Shown: piece by piece, positions 8,707 through 17,595 of the stretch
Layout: the number at the start of each line of letters is the position of its first letter
Position numbering within the stretch: position 1 is the first letter of the stretch
NCBI RefSeq assembly: GCF_000313755.1
Contig: NZ_AMZB01000135.1
Location: 1 to 64,000 of the forward strand
Direction: 5' to 3'
DNA: 64,000 nucleotides
Source of the DNA: Pseudomonas nitroreducens TX1
GTDB taxonomy: Bacteria; Pseudomonadota; Gammaproteobacteria; Pseudomonadales; Pseudomonadaceae
The notes under the pieces: model-generated
Told to the model about the DNA's origin: nothing
The model's database searches: none
The model's input: only the letters and a program-made list of their open reading frames with translations
Position numbers and translations under genes: made by a program

Positions 8707-9663
8707 ATGCGTGTCCTGATCACCGGCGCCGCGGGGTTTCTCGGCCAGAGCCTGCTCAGTGAGCTTGCCGTCCAGCACCTGGACTGGACGCTCATTGCCG
8801 CCGACATGCAACGGATCAAATCCCAGGGACTGCGCCCGAACATCGAGCCGGTCATGCTGGACCTGAGCGTCGCCGCGCATACACGGGCTTGCGTGGAACA
8901 CTGGAAGCCCGATGCGATCGTTCACCTGGCCGCGGTGGTCAACCCGCCGCGGGAGATGACGGCCCAGAAACGCCACTCGATCGAGGTCGGCGGCACGCGC
9001 GCGCTGATCGAGGCGGCGCGGGATACTGGCGTGCAGCAACTGATAGTCACCAGCTCTGGCGCCGCTTATGGCTTCCACCGCGACAACGCCGAGTGGATCG
9101 ACGAGTCGCACCCGCTGCGGGGCCATCCGCACCTGCTGCACGCGCGCTGCAAGCAGGAAATCGAGCAGCTGCTGGCCAACGCACGGGAACGTTATCCACA
9201 ACTCAAGCAGCTGGTTCTTCGTCCAGGCACCATCCTCGGTCGACGTGTGCATAACCCTTTGGCGGAACTGTTCGCCCGACCCACCCTGGTCGGCGTGCTG
9301 GCGCATCGCAGCCGCTTCGTCTTCATCTGGGATCAGGACGTGGTGAACGTCATTCGCCAGGGACTGGAGCGCGGCAGCGAGGGCATCTACAACCTTGCCG
9401 GCGATGGCGCGCTGTCCCTGCGCGAGATTGCCGGTCTGCTCAACAAACCCTACCGGCCGATGCCGGCCAGCCTGATGCGCATGGGTCTGGGGCTGCTCAA
9501 ACCGCTGGGGTTGTCGCGTTTTGGTCCCGAGCAGGTGGACTACCTGCGCTACCGGCCGGTGCTGGACAACCGCCGACTCAAGGAAGAGTTCGGCTATGAA
9601 CCGCGCTACTCCAGTCGCGAGGCTTTCCTGGCCTATCTCGCTGCGCGGGGGCCGCACGGCTGA
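8707..9663 (+). CDS. NAD-dependent epimerase/dehydratase (extended SDR)
   Basis: A 318-residue extended short-chain dehydrogenase. The Rossmann motif GAAGFLG is at residues 7-13; VHLAAVVNPPRE at about 72 and VTSSGAAYG at about 115 are the family's strand 4 and 5 motifs. The usual catalytic Tyr-x3-Lys appears as His145-Ala-Arg-Cys-Lys149, so the tyrosine is replaced by histidine. It may therefore be inactive as a classical epimerase, or use another acid. CTGGAGG precedes the ATG; an upstream in-frame start at 8569 lacks support. Substrate unknown. Confidence 0.78.
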   Translation: MRVLITGAAGFLGQSLLSELAVQHLDWTLIAADMQRIKSQGLRPNIEPVMLDLSVAAHTRACVEHWKPDAIVHLAAVVNPPREMTAQKRHSIEVGGTRALIEAARDTGVQQLIVTSSGAAYGFHRDNAEWIDESHPLRGHPHLLHARCKQEIEQLLANARERYPQLKQLVLRPGTILGRRVHNPLAELFARPTLVGVLAHRSRFVFIWDQDVVNVIRQGLERGSEGIYNLAGDGALSLREIAGLLNKPYRPMPASLMRMGLGLLKPLGLSRFGPEQVDYLRYRPVLDNRRLKEEFGYEPRYSSREAFLAYLAARGPHG

Positions 9664-9745
9664 ACGGGGTGCTGGGGATAACCTGTAGACAACGTTGTTG
9701 AAAACCCTGTGGGCTCTCGTCTGCAACGCACTCCCGGCAATGTCG

Positions 9746-10780
9746 CTAACCCGCGGATTGCCGCCGTTGCTGGCGATATTCGCCTGGCGTCAGGCCGGTC
9801 CAGTGGCGGAACGCACGGAAGAACACGCTGGGCTCGGAATAACCGAGCAGGGCGGCGATGTCCGTGGCCGGCAGATTGCCTTCCCCCAGGTATCGTTCTG
9901 CCAGTTGCCGCCGGGTATCAGCCAGCAGCTGTTGATAACTACTGCCTTCTTCCGCCAGGCGACGTTGCAAGGTGCGTTCGCTCAGGCCGAGCTCGCCGGC
10001 AACCGCCGCGCGGCCGGGTTCGCCGCGGGTCAGTTGCTCGCCGAGCAGGGCAACCACACGGCCACTGACGCTCGCGCTGGGCAGCTTGGCGAGCAGCCCT
10101 TCGGCGTGCTGGCGCAACAGGTCGCGAAGTGGCGGGTTGGCCTGCGGCAGCGGAGCGTCGATGAGTGCTCGAGGTAGGCCCAGGGCATAGTCCGGCGCGT
10201 CGAATTGCAGCGGGCAGTCGAAGGCCTTTTCGTAGTCTGAAAGACTTTCCGGCCGGCTGTGCATGAAGCGGCAACCGGCCAGCGGCAGGTCGCTGAGCAG
10301 GGCGCGCAGCTGGCGTGCCCAGAAGCCCAGCAGCGCCAGGGCGCGAGCGCGGGTGGCCGGCGGCTCCGGATTCAGCGGGCGGTAGCTGACCCAGATGATC
10401 TCGGCCTGGGCCTCGATGGACACCTGGCCACCTTCGCCCACCAGACGCTGGTAGCGCAGCGCCGATTCGAGGGCATCGCCCATCGTGGTGCTCGACTGCA
10501 ACAGGTAGCCCAGCGCGCTGAAGGATGCCGGCGACAGGGCCCGGCCCATGGCAAGGCCCGGCTCGTCATGCGGCAGGTCGGCCTGGATCGCCTGCCACAT
10601 ACGCTCCTGCAGCGCGAAGTCGATGCGCGCGTCCGGATCGGCGAGCTGGGATTCGCGTATGCCGCTGACCGCCAGCAGTGCGTCGCGGTTCAGGCCCAGA
10701 CGCACAGCCGCCAGCAGGATGGCCTGGGTCAGGCTGGCGCTGACCGAGGGAGTGTGTTGGGAGTGAGTGCATGCTTCCAT
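9746..10780 (-). CDS. AraC-family transcriptional regulator (OruR/ArgR-type layout)
   Basis: A 344-residue regulator: an N-terminal arabinose-operon-like ligand domain (about residues 15-205) and a C-terminal AraC double helix-turn-helix (about 245-335) with LSERTLQRRLAEEG and the PSVFFRAFRHWTGLTPGEYR signature. The layout matches OruR-type regulators. The frame extends to a TTG at 10882, but ATG 10780 gives the normal family length; no strong ribosome site is visible. It lies just downstream of the Na/Pi cotransporter on the same strand (98-base gap). Ligand and targets unknown. Confidence 0.78.
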   Translation of the reverse strand: MEACTHSQHTPSVSASLTQAILLAAVRLGLNRDALLAVSGIRESQLADPDARIDFALQERMWQAIQADLPHDEPGLAMGRALSPASFSALGYLLQSSTTMGDALESALRYQRLVGEGGQVSIEAQAEIIWVSYRPLNPEPPATRARALALLGFWARQLRALLSDLPLAGCRFMHSRPESLSDYEKAFDCPLQFDAPDYALGLPRALIDAPLPQANPPLRDLLRQHAEGLLAKLPSASVSGRVVALLGEQLTRGEPGRAAVAGELGLSERTLQRRLAEEGSSYQQLLADTRRQLAERYLGEGNLPATDIAALLGYSEPSVFFRAFRHWTGLTPGEYRQQRRQSAG

Positions 10781-10878
10781 GGCGGCGGATTCTGCCCGAA
10801 CCCTGGGCGTCGTGATATCAGGACTTTGTAGGGGCTGGCGAAGGTTCTGACAGAACGCTCGCTCAGCCTCTTCGGTCG

Positions 10879-12603
10879 TCAACCCGTCGCGCTGGAGCCG
10901 GGAGAAGCCGGTCGCTGGGAATCCTGTGTCGCCTCGACTTCGTGCTCGACGAAGTCCTCGTCTTCCACAGGCTCACCGATTGCCGAACCGCTCGCATCGG
11001 GGTTGTCCAGAACAGCATAGGCGATGGCGCAGAACAGCGAGTTCAAGCGCTTCATGTCGCTGATCAGGTCCAGGTGCAGCGAGCTGGTTTCGATGCTCTG
11101 TACCACCTGCTGGCGCAGGCGGTCGACGTGCGAGTGGGCGAAGCGCCGTTCCTGCAGGCGGAAACGCTGCTTGGCGCGGCGCAGGCGCCTGGCGCCTTCC
11201 TGGTCGCCATTGAGGAACACCGAAAGCGAAAGGCGCAGGTTCGAGAGCAACTGGCCATGCAGTACGGTGATTTCCTCCAGACCGTGATCGGAGAAAGAGC
11301 GGCTGCGCGAAGTCTTCTTGTCCTGCACGGCGCCGAGCATGTGCTCGATGATGTCGCCTGCCTGCTCGAGATTGATCGCCAGTTCGATGATTTCCGCCCA
11401 GCGGCGGCTGTCCGCCTCGCTCAGATCCTCGCGGGGCATGCGCGCCAGGTAGAGCTTTATCGCGGTGTAGAGCGCGTCGACGTCGTCGTCCAGCTTGCGG
11501 ATCTGCTTGCCCAGCAGCGGGTCCCCGCTGTGGATAACCTGCATCAGGTTGTTCAGCATCTGCTCGACGATGTCGCCCATGCGCAGGGTTTCACGTACTG
11601 CATTGACCAACGCCAGGCTCGGCGTATCCAGCGCCGCCGGGTCGAGGTGGCGCGGGCGCACGGTATCTTCCGGGGAATGGCGGTCGGGCATGATGCGCGT
11701 GCAGAAGGCTGCCATCTGCCCGGTGAGCGGCAGACAGGCCAGACAACGGGTGGCGTTGTAGAGCACGTGGAAGGCGATCACCAGTTCGGCGGTGCTGAAC
11801 TGCCAGTGATCGATCCAGTCCGCCAGCGGGCCTACCAGCGGCAGCACCAGCGCGCAACCGGCGACCTTGAACAGCAGGCTGCCAAGCGCCACTCGGCGGC
11901 CGGCCGCATTCTGCGAGGAAGCGCTGATCATCGCCAGGATGCCGCTGCCCAGGTTGGCGCCGACCACCAGGCACAGCGCCACCTTGAGCGAAATCACCTT
12001 GGAAGCCGCCAGCGTCGCGGTGAGCAGCACGGCGGCCAGGCTGGAATAGGAAATCATCGCGAACAGCGCGCCGGTCAGGGCGTCGAGCATCACGTCGCCG
12101 GTGAGGCTGGAGAACAGCACCTTCACGCCCTTGGCCTGGGTCATGGGCTCGGCCGCGGCGACGATCAATTGGAGCGCGAGGATGATCAGGCCCAGGCCGA
12201 TGAACACCCGGCCGATCTGACCGAGCCGCGTCTGTTTGCGGCCGAGGAAGAAGATCACCCCGAAGAAGATCAGCAGCGGCGACAGCCAGGACAGGTCAAG
12301 GGTCAGCACCCGCGCCATGAGCGCCGTGCCGACGTCAGCGCCGAGCATGATCGCCAGCGCGGGAGCCAGGGCCATCAGCCCGGTCGCGACGAACGAAGTC
12401 GCCAGCAACGCCGTGGCGTTGCTGCTTTGCACCAGCGCGGTGACGCCGATGCCGGCAGCGAAGGCCAGCGGGCGCTTCTCCACGCTGCGGCTGAGGACCT
12501 TTCGCAGATTACTGCCGTAGACCCTGAGGATGCCGGTGCGGACGATGTGTGTGCCCCACACCAACAGGGCGACGGCAGAGAGCAGATCGAGCAGTTTGAG
12601 CAT
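10879..12603 (-). CDS. Na+/phosphate cotransporter family protein with PhoU-like tail
   Basis: A 574-residue protein. The N-terminal about 320 residues are membrane-embedded with two Na/Pi-cotransport repeats, showing the QSSNATALLATSF segment near residue 60 and a second-repeat SYSSLAAVLLTATLAAS near 185. The C-terminal about 220 residues are helical and PhoU-like. ATG 12603 follows GAGGGGG; the longer frame to 12852 has arginine-rich N-terminal sequence without family character. Predicted role is sodium-linked phosphate movement across the inner membrane, possibly export as for YjbB. A Pho-box-like site lies 129 bases upstream. Confidence 0.8.
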   Translation of the reverse strand: MLKLLDLLSAVALLVWGTHIVRTGILRVYGSNLRKVLSRSVEKRPLAFAAGIGVTALVQSSNATALLATSFVATGLMALAPALAIMLGADVGTALMARVLTLDLSWLSPLLIFFGVIFFLGRKQTRLGQIGRVFIGLGLIILALQLIVAAAEPMTQAKGVKVLFSSLTGDVMLDALTGALFAMISYSSLAAVLLTATLAASKVISLKVALCLVVGANLGSGILAMISASSQNAAGRRVALGSLLFKVAGCALVLPLVGPLADWIDHWQFSTAELVIAFHVLYNATRCLACLPLTGQMAAFCTRIMPDRHSPEDTVRPRHLDPAALDTPSLALVNAVRETLRMGDIVEQMLNNLMQVIHSGDPLLGKQIRKLDDDVDALYTAIKLYLARMPREDLSEADSRRWAEIIELAINLEQAGDIIEHMLGAVQDKKTSRSRSFSDHGLEEITVLHGQLLSNLRLSLSVFLNGDQEGARRLRRAKQRFRLQERRFAHSHVDRLRQQVVQSIETSSLHLDLISDMKRLNSLFCAIAYAVLDNPDASGSAIGEPVEDEDFVEHEVEATQDSQRPASPGSSATG

Positions 12604-12932
12604 GTCGGGCCCCCTCGCACTCAAGCGGGCCCGTTGGCGATGCGTCCGTCGACGGACCCTGTAACGACCTCGCCCGCGGCTCCGTACAGACAGCGCGGAG
12701 GGCCGAGAAGGACACGGCAACGCACAGGCGATTGTCACAAGACTGTCATGGTAGACCCTCGTTCTTCCTTGAGGGTTCGCCAAATCGCTGATTTGCCGGG
12801 ATTCCTGTCTGTCAGTAAAGCCGATCGAAAGCACAAGCGAGAGCCTTTGCATCGGTTATTTCGCACGGAACGGCGGACGCCAATGTCTAGACTGCCGTCC
12901 ATCAAACCCACTACAGGCCGAGGAGAAGTCCC
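12604..12932. promoter_or_regulatory. Divergent promoter region with a Pho-box-like site
   Basis: A 329-base gap between the Na/Pi cotransporter (leftward) and the sugar dehydrogenase (rightward). TTGTCAC-AAGA-CTGTCAT at 12732-12749 matches the PhoB box arrangement of two CTGTCAT-like heptamers separated by 4 bases, reading rightward. The rest shows nothing I can name. Confidence 0.55.
12732..12749 (+). promoter_or_regulatory. Candidate PhoB box
   Basis: Direct heptamers TTGTCAC and CTGTCAT at the standard 11-base repeat. The second is a perfect consensus half; the first differs at two positions. Orientation points to the sugar dehydrogenase 184 bases away, while a phosphate transporter gene starts 129 bases away on the other strand. 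Confidence 0.5.
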
Positions 12933-14240
12933 ATGCATTGGTCGTTCCCCCTGCTGGTCGCACTGGCACTCGCCGGTTGCGGCGAAAAATCCGCCCTGCC
13001 ATTCACCGCCGGCACCGGGCCGCAGCCGCAGTTGCCGGAGCCCCAGAGCAGCCTGCTGCCCACCGTCAACGTCGCCACCGCCACCGGCTGGCCCGTCGGT
13101 CAGACGCCAAGGGCGGCCGAAGGCCTGGAAGTACAGCGCTTCGCCGACAAGCTCGACCATCCGCGCTGGCTCTTCGTGCTGCCCAATGGCGACGTGCTGG
13201 TGGCAGAGAGCTCCGCCCCGCCCAAGGAGGAATCAGAAGGCATCAAGGGTTGGGTGGCCGAGAAGATCATGGCCAAGGCCGGTTCCCAGGTGCCCAGTGC
13301 CAACCGCATCACCCTGCTGCGCGATGCTGACGGCGATGGCGTGCCCGAACAGCGCAGCGTGCTGCTGCAAGGACTGTTTTCACCCTTCGGCATGGCGCTT
13401 GTGGATAACTGGCTCTATGTGGCCAATGCCGATGCGGTGGTGCGCTTCCCCTACAAGACCGGCGATACGACCATTGGCGCCAAGGCCGAAAAGGTTGTCG
13501 ACCTGCCGGGTGGCCCAATCAATCACCACTGGACCAAGAACATCCTCGCCAGCCCCGATGGCCGCTACCTCTACGCTACTGTCGGCTCCAACAGCAACGT
13601 TGGCGAGAATGGCCTGGACGCCGAGAAGAACCGCGCGGCGATCCTGCAGATCGACCTGAGCAACCGCAAGGTGCGGCTGTACGCCTCGGGTCTGCGCAAC
13701 CCCAATGGTTTGGGCTGGGAACCCAACAGCGGCGTGCTGTGGACAGCCGTGAACGAGCGCGACGAGCTGGGCAACGACCTGGTGCCCGATTACATGACCT
13801 CGGTGAAGGAAGGCGGCTTCTACGGCTGGCCTTGGAGCTACTACGGCCGGCATGTGGATAAGCGTGTCGAGCCGCCGCGCCCGGACATGGTGGAAAAGGC
13901 GTTGGTGCCCGACTATGCCCTGGGCGCCCATACGGCTTCGCTCGGCCTTGCCTTCTATCAGGGCAGCCTGCTGCCGGAGCGCTATCGTGGCGGTGTATTC
14001 ATCGGCCAGCACGGCTCCTGGAACCGCAAGCCGCGCAGCGGCTACCAGGTGGTGTTCATCGCCTTCGGCGGCGGAAAACCCAATGGCCAGCCGGTGACGG
14101 TGCTGGACGGTTTCATCAACGACAAAAACGAAGCCATGGGCCGGCCGGTGGGCGTTGCTGTGGATAAGTTCGGTGGACTGCTGGTCGCCGACGACGTGGG
14201 TAACACCGTGTGGCGCCTGCGGCCGGCTACCGTGAAGTGA
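12933..14240 (+). CDS. PQQ-type sugar (sorbosone-like) dehydrogenase lipoprotein
   Basis: A 435-residue secreted beta-propeller of the soluble glucose/sorbosone dehydrogenase family. N-terminal lipobox LAGC (Cys16) suggests lipid anchoring. Blade motifs include [19 protein letters not shown] near residue 75, [26 protein letters not shown] near 190, [10 protein letters not shown] near 250 and [16 protein letters not shown] near 355, which would supply the cofactor site. GAGGAGA precedes the ATG. The likely reaction is PQQ-dependent oxidation of a sugar or aldose sugar derivative in the periplasm. An LEA2 lipoprotein gene follows after 20 bases, so the two are probably cotranscribed. Confidence 0.82.
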   Translation: MHWSFPLLVALALAGCGEKSALPFTAGTGPQPQLPEPQSSLLPTVNVATATGWPVGQTPRAAEGLEVQRFADKLDHPRWLFVLPNGDVLVAESSAPPKEESEGIKGWVAEKIMAKAGSQVPSANRITLLRDADGDGVPEQRSVLLQGLFSPFGMALVDNWLYVANADAVVRFPYKTGDTTIGAKAEKVVDLPGGPINHHWTKNILASPDGRYLYATVGSNSNVGENGLDAEKNRAAILQIDLSNRKVRLYASGLRNPNGLGWEPNSGVLWTAVNERDELGNDLVPDYMTSVKEGGFYGWPWSYYGRHVDKRVEPPRPDMVEKALVPDYALGAHTASLGLAFYQGSLLPERYRGGVFIGQHGSWNRKPRSGYQVVFIAFGGGKPNGQPVTVLDGFINDKNEAMGRPVGVAVDKFGGLLVADDVGNTVWRLRPATVK

Positions 14241-14260
14241 AATCTGTAAAAGGAATGGAT

Positions 14261-14734
14261 ATGGCCATCGTTCGACGCGTCACCCTGATAGCCCTGCTGC
14301 TGGCGCTGGGCGCCTGCAGCAGTCTGTTCGGCACGCGTGATCCGCTGCGTATCGATCTGGTCGGTCTTGAGCCCGCGACGGGGCAGGGCATGGAGGCGCG
14401 CTTCACGGTCAAGCTGCGGGTGCAGAATCCCAATGACCAGGCCATCGACTACAACGGCATTGCCCTGGATCTCGCAGTGAACGGCCAGCCGCTGGCCAGT
14501 GGAGTGAGCGACGCCAGCGGACAGGTGCCGCGCTTTGGTGAAAAAGTGATCAGCGTGCCGGTGAGCATTTCAGCGTTCTCCGCCTTCCGCCAGGCCTGGG
14601 GCCTGTCGGGCGGGCCACCGCGCCAGGGCATGCCCTACGAGATCAACGGCAAGCTGGCCGGCGGACTGTTTGGCACGGTGCGTTTCAACGACAAGGGCGT
14701 GCTCAACTGGCCTGCGCCGGGCGCGCGTCCTTGA
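14261..14734 (+). CDS. LEA type 2 (WHy-domain) lipoprotein
   Basis: A 157-residue predicted lipoprotein: basic N-terminus, hydrophobic helix and lipobox LGAC. The mature part is an LEA14/WHy-like beta-sandwich with the motif FTVKLRVQNPNDQAIDYNGI near residue 48. Two ATGs (14255 and 14261) are close; AGGA at 14251-14254 is best spaced for 14261. It is 20 bases behind the sugar dehydrogenase and is closed by a terminator. Bacterial LEA2 lipoproteins are linked to envelope or desiccation stress; the specific role is unknown. Confidence 0.78.
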   Translation: MAIVRRVTLIALLLALGACSSLFGTRDPLRIDLVGLEPATGQGMEARFTVKLRVQNPNDQAIDYNGIALDLAVNGQPLASGVSDASGQVPRFGEKVISVPVSISAFSAFRQAWGLSGGPPRQGMPYEINGKLAGGLFGTVRFNDKGVLNWPAPGARP

Positions 14735-14758
14735 GGGTTCCGCTGAGCCACTGTGGAT

Positions 14759-14792
14759 AAAAAAACCGGGCTGCTATAGCCCGGTTTTTTAT
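14759..14792. terminator. Bidirectional terminator between LEA2 and terC genes
   Basis: Stem CCGGGCT / AGCCCGG (14766-14772 / 14778-14784) flanked by A7 on the left and T6 on the right, so it can stop transcripts from both the rightward LEA2 gene and the leftward terC gene. Confidence 0.88.
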
Positions 14793-14819
14793 TTGAAGCC
14801 TGTGGATAGCGCCTGTGGA

Positions 14820-15578
14820 CTATTGTCCAGGAATGTCCTTGCGCAGCTTCACCGGGTTTTCCTTCTTCCCGCGCGCGGTGCGCATGCGGATGTTCAGCGC
14901 CTCCACGGCCAGCGAGAAGGCCATGGCGAAGTAGACGTAGCCCTTGGGTACGTGGACTTCGAAGGCCTCGGCGATCAGCACGGTACCGACCACGATGAGG
15001 AAGGACAGCGCGAGCATCTTCAGCGACGGGTGCTTGTCGATGAAGTCGCTGATGGCGCCGGCCGCCAGCATCATCACCAGCACCGCGACGATGATTGCCG
15101 CGATCATCACCGGCACGTTCGACACCATGCCCACCGCGGTGATCACCGAGTCCAGCGAGAACACGATGTCGATGATGGCGATCTGGATGATGGTGCCGAT
15201 GAAGCCGCCCATCACGCTCTTGGGTTCGCCCTCGGCTTCGTCCTCGCCCTCCAGGCCGTGGAAGATCTCGCTGCTGCTTTTCCACAGCAGGAACAGGCCG
15301 CCGAAGAACAGAATCAGGTCGCGGCCGGAAATGCCTTGGCCGAACACCTGGAACAGGTCCGCGGTAAGGCGCATGACCCAGGTGATCGAGAGCAACAGCA
15401 GGATGCGCGTGACCATGGCCAGCGCCAGCCCGAAGAAGCGCGTGCGCGGCTGCATGTGCTTGGGCATGCGGCCGACCAGGATGGAAATCATGATGATGTT
15501 GTCGATGCCCAGGACGATCTCCAGGGCGGTCAGGGTGAAGAACGCAATCCAGATTTCAGGGCTGGTCAGCCATTCCAT
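14820..15578 (-). CDS. TerC family integral membrane protein
   Basis: A 252-residue membrane protein with about seven segments. Two inverted motifs carry the family acidic residues: ALEIVLGIDNIIMISILVGR near residue 20 and IDIVFSLDSVITAVGMV near 137, each with the Asp/Asn thought to bind metal ions. It matches the YgdQ/YoaE-like TerC group without CBS or CorC tails. Members are linked to manganese or calcium export and membrane-protein metalation in other bacteria. It lies 17 bases from the upstream CitMHS gene on the same strand, so cotranscription is likely. Confidence 0.85.
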   Translation of the reverse strand: MEWLTSPEIWIAFFTLTALEIVLGIDNIIMISILVGRMPKHMQPRTRFFGLALAMVTRILLLLSITWVMRLTADLFQVFGQGISGRDLILFFGGLFLLWKSSSEIFHGLEGEDEAEGEPKSVMGGFIGTIIQIAIIDIVFSLDSVITAVGMVSNVPVMIAAIIVAVLVMMLAAGAISDFIDKHPSLKMLALSFLIVVGTVLIAEAFEVHVPKGYVYFAMAFSLAVEALNIRMRTARGKKENPVKLRKDIPGQ

Positions 15579-15595
15579 TTGAGCGGTACTCGAAG

Positions 15596-16900
15596 TCAGT
15601 CGTTAAAGAGAGGGAAAAGCCCCAACAGCAGGGCCGCGGCGAGAATCGCCAGGCACACCAGCACGGCCCATTTGAGGGTGAAGCGCTGGTGGTCGCCGAA
15701 GTCCACCTTGGCCAGCCCCACCAGCAGGTAGGTGGAGGGGACCAGCGGGCTGAGCAGGTGCACCGGCTGGCCGACGATGGAGGCGCGGGCCATTTCCACC
15801 GGGCTGATGCCGTACTGCGCGGCGGCCTGGGAGAGTACCGGGAGCACGCCGTAGTAGAAAGCGTCATTCGACATGAAGAAGGTGAACGGCATGCTCACCA
15901 GCGCCGTGATGGTGGCCAGGTAGGGCCCCAGCGCCGGCGGAATCACCGCCAGCAGGCTCTTGGACATGGCTTCGACCATCCCTGTTCCGGAAAGAATCCC
16001 GGTGAAGACACCGGCGGCGAAGATCAGCGAGACCACTGCGAGAACATTCTCGGCGTGGGCGCCGATGCGCTTCTTCTGCTCGATGATGCAGGGATAATTC
16101 ACGATCATCGCGATACCGAAGGCGATCATGAAGAGAACAGGCATCGGTAGCAGGCCGCCAACCAGGGCCCCCATCAGAACCACCGTGAGCACGGCGTTGA
16201 ACCACAGCAGCTTTGGTCGGCGAGCGTCGGGAAACTGCGAGACGCTGACCTCGGCCATGGCTTCGTGGTCGGTGGGCAGGTGCAATTCGCCCAGGCGCGC
16301 GCGCTCGCGTTTGCCGTAGGCCCAGGCCAGGCCGAAGATCGCCGCGATGCCGGCGAGCATGGCCGGGATCATCGGCACGAAGATATCCGCAGGGTCCACG
16401 TGCAGCGCGCTGGCCGCGCGAGCGGTGGGGCCGCCCCAGGGCGTCATGTTCAGCACGCCGCTGGAGAGCATGATCAGGCAGGCCATCAGCAGCGGGCTCA
16501 TGCCCAGCCGGCTGTACAACGGCAGTACGGCGGCCACGCAGATCATGTACGTGGTCGAGCCGTCGCCATCCAGCGAGACGATCATCGCCAGCGCGGCGGT
16601 GCCCATCGACACCTTCAGCGGGTCGCCCTTGACCAGCCTGAGGATGCGCCGCACCGCGGGGTCGAACAGCCCGGAGTCGATCATGATGGCGAAGTAGAGG
16701 ATGGCGAACATCAGCATCACGCCGGTCGGCGCCAGGGTGCGGATGCCCTCCAGCATCATCGGCCCCAGGCCCTTGGCGAAGCCGCCGAGCAGGGCGAAGG
16801 TGATCGGCACCAGGATCAGCGCGATCAGCGCCGACAGACGCTTGGTCATGATCAGGAACATGAAGGTCGCCACCATGGCGAAGGCGAGGAACGTCAGCAT
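15596..16900 (-). CDS. CitMHS-family metal-citrate:proton symporter
   Basis: A 434-residue transporter of the CitMHS family, about 12 membrane segments. Signatures include SLDGDGSTTYMICVAAVLPLY near residue 107, GVLNMTPWGGPTARAASAL near 145 and FFMSNDAFYYGVLPVL near 340. The 471-residue frame is too long; ATG 16900 follows a GGAG site and matches the family N-terminus MLTFLAFAMV. It imports citrate complexed to divalent metal. With CitA this gives the window two citrate uptake systems of unrelated families. Confidence 0.87.
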   Translation of the reverse strand: MLTFLAFAMVATFMFLIMTKRLSALIALILVPITFALLGGFAKGLGPMMLEGIRTLAPTGVMLMFAILYFAIMIDSGLFDPAVRRILRLVKGDPLKVSMGTAALAMIVSLDGDGSTTYMICVAAVLPLYSRLGMSPLLMACLIMLSSGVLNMTPWGGPTARAASALHVDPADIFVPMIPAMLAGIAAIFGLAWAYGKRERARLGELHLPTDHEAMAEVSVSQFPDARRPKLLWFNAVLTVVLMGALVGGLLPMPVLFMIAFGIAMIVNYPCIIEQKKRIGAHAENVLAVVSLIFAAGVFTGILSGTGMVEAMSKSLLAVIPPALGPYLATITALVSMPFTFFMSNDAFYYGVLPVLSQAAAQYGISPVEMARASIVGQPVHLLSPLVPSTYLLVGLAKVDFGDHQRFTLKWAVLVCLAILAAALLLGLFPLFND

Positions 16901-17171
16901 GGGGATAACTCCGGGTCGGCGCGGGGGATTCAGCAGCAGCTGTGGATAAGCACGTGCAGGGCGGACGGAGTCGGGGCGGACAGGAACAGGACAGGGGGCA
17001 TGGGCGATCACCGATTGTTGTTTTTGTACGCTGCGCGAACGCAGGTCCGGCCGGGAGGACCGAGGCGGCGATGCTAGGGGGTCAGGCTTTCAGCAGGCTT
17101 TCGGCCACGCGATATCCGGACAAGGTCCCGATGACGGGGCCCGGATGGCGACGCAGTCGGGACGATGGGGA
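16901..17171. other. Gap upstream of the CitMHS gene
   Basis: 271 bases with a DnaA-box-like nonamer at 16941-16949 and a local repeat CAGGCTTTC (17084-17103). It should hold the CitMHS promoter. No gene or terminator is visible. Confidence 0.4.
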
Positions 17172-17507
17172 TCAGGGATGGACCAGAATCGCCTGAACCA
17201 GTGTGGCGTCGTCGACGGCGGCCAAACGCTGGTCCTGGCGCAGTTCACGCAGGGCGGACGCCAGGTACGGGCCGCTGATTTCACCGTTGCTGGCGACATG
17301 CGTAGCCGCATCATCCTTGGCGTCGTGCAGCTTGTCACCGGCCATGTCGGTCAGGCCCTTGCTGAGCGTGGTGATGAGAAACGGGGCGAGCGTGGTGGCG
17401 ATGCCCACCATGGTCGGTGCGCCGACATCTTCGGCAGATGCCGATGGCAGGTGTGCCCACAACGCGAGCATGAGGCAGGCGGTTCGACAATCCTTGTAGC
17501 GCGGCAT
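17172..17507 (-). CDS. DUF2388-like small secreted protein
   Basis: A 111-residue protein with a signal peptide (cleavage expected after PSASA). The C-terminal half, KDDAATHVASNGEISGPYLA followed by an LR-rich helix and a VQAILV end, resembles the DUF2388 pattern of Pseudomonas exported proteins (DDAAxFVAxxGxIxGxxLExALxxLR...LAxAIL). An ATG six codons upstream (17525) is possible; the inner ATG has a GAG at better spacing and starts directly at the signal peptide. Function unknown. Confidence 0.6.
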   Translation of the reverse strand: MPRYKDCRTACLMLALWAHLPSASAEDVGAPTMVGIATTLAPFLITTLSKGLTDMAGDKLHDAKDDAATHVASNGEISGPYLASALRELRQDQRLAAVDDATLVQAILVHP

Positions 17508-17595
17508 GGAGAACTCAGTATCCATCTGAGAAAGGCGGCGATGGTCCCAAGTGCGGCGCCTGGGTTCAAGGTCTTGTCAGTGATTGTGCGAACGA

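Noticed and set aside
10942-13659. A 905-residue plus-strand frame opposite the Na/Pi cotransporter
   Set aside because: Shadow of the real minus-strand gene and of the sugar dehydrogenase; composition is Gln/His/Arg-rich without any domain.
2741-14760. The TTATCCACA cluster as a replication origin in this window
   Set aside because: The copies are spread over 12 kb inside genes, with no AT-rich unwinding element or dnaA/dnaN/gidA neighbours.
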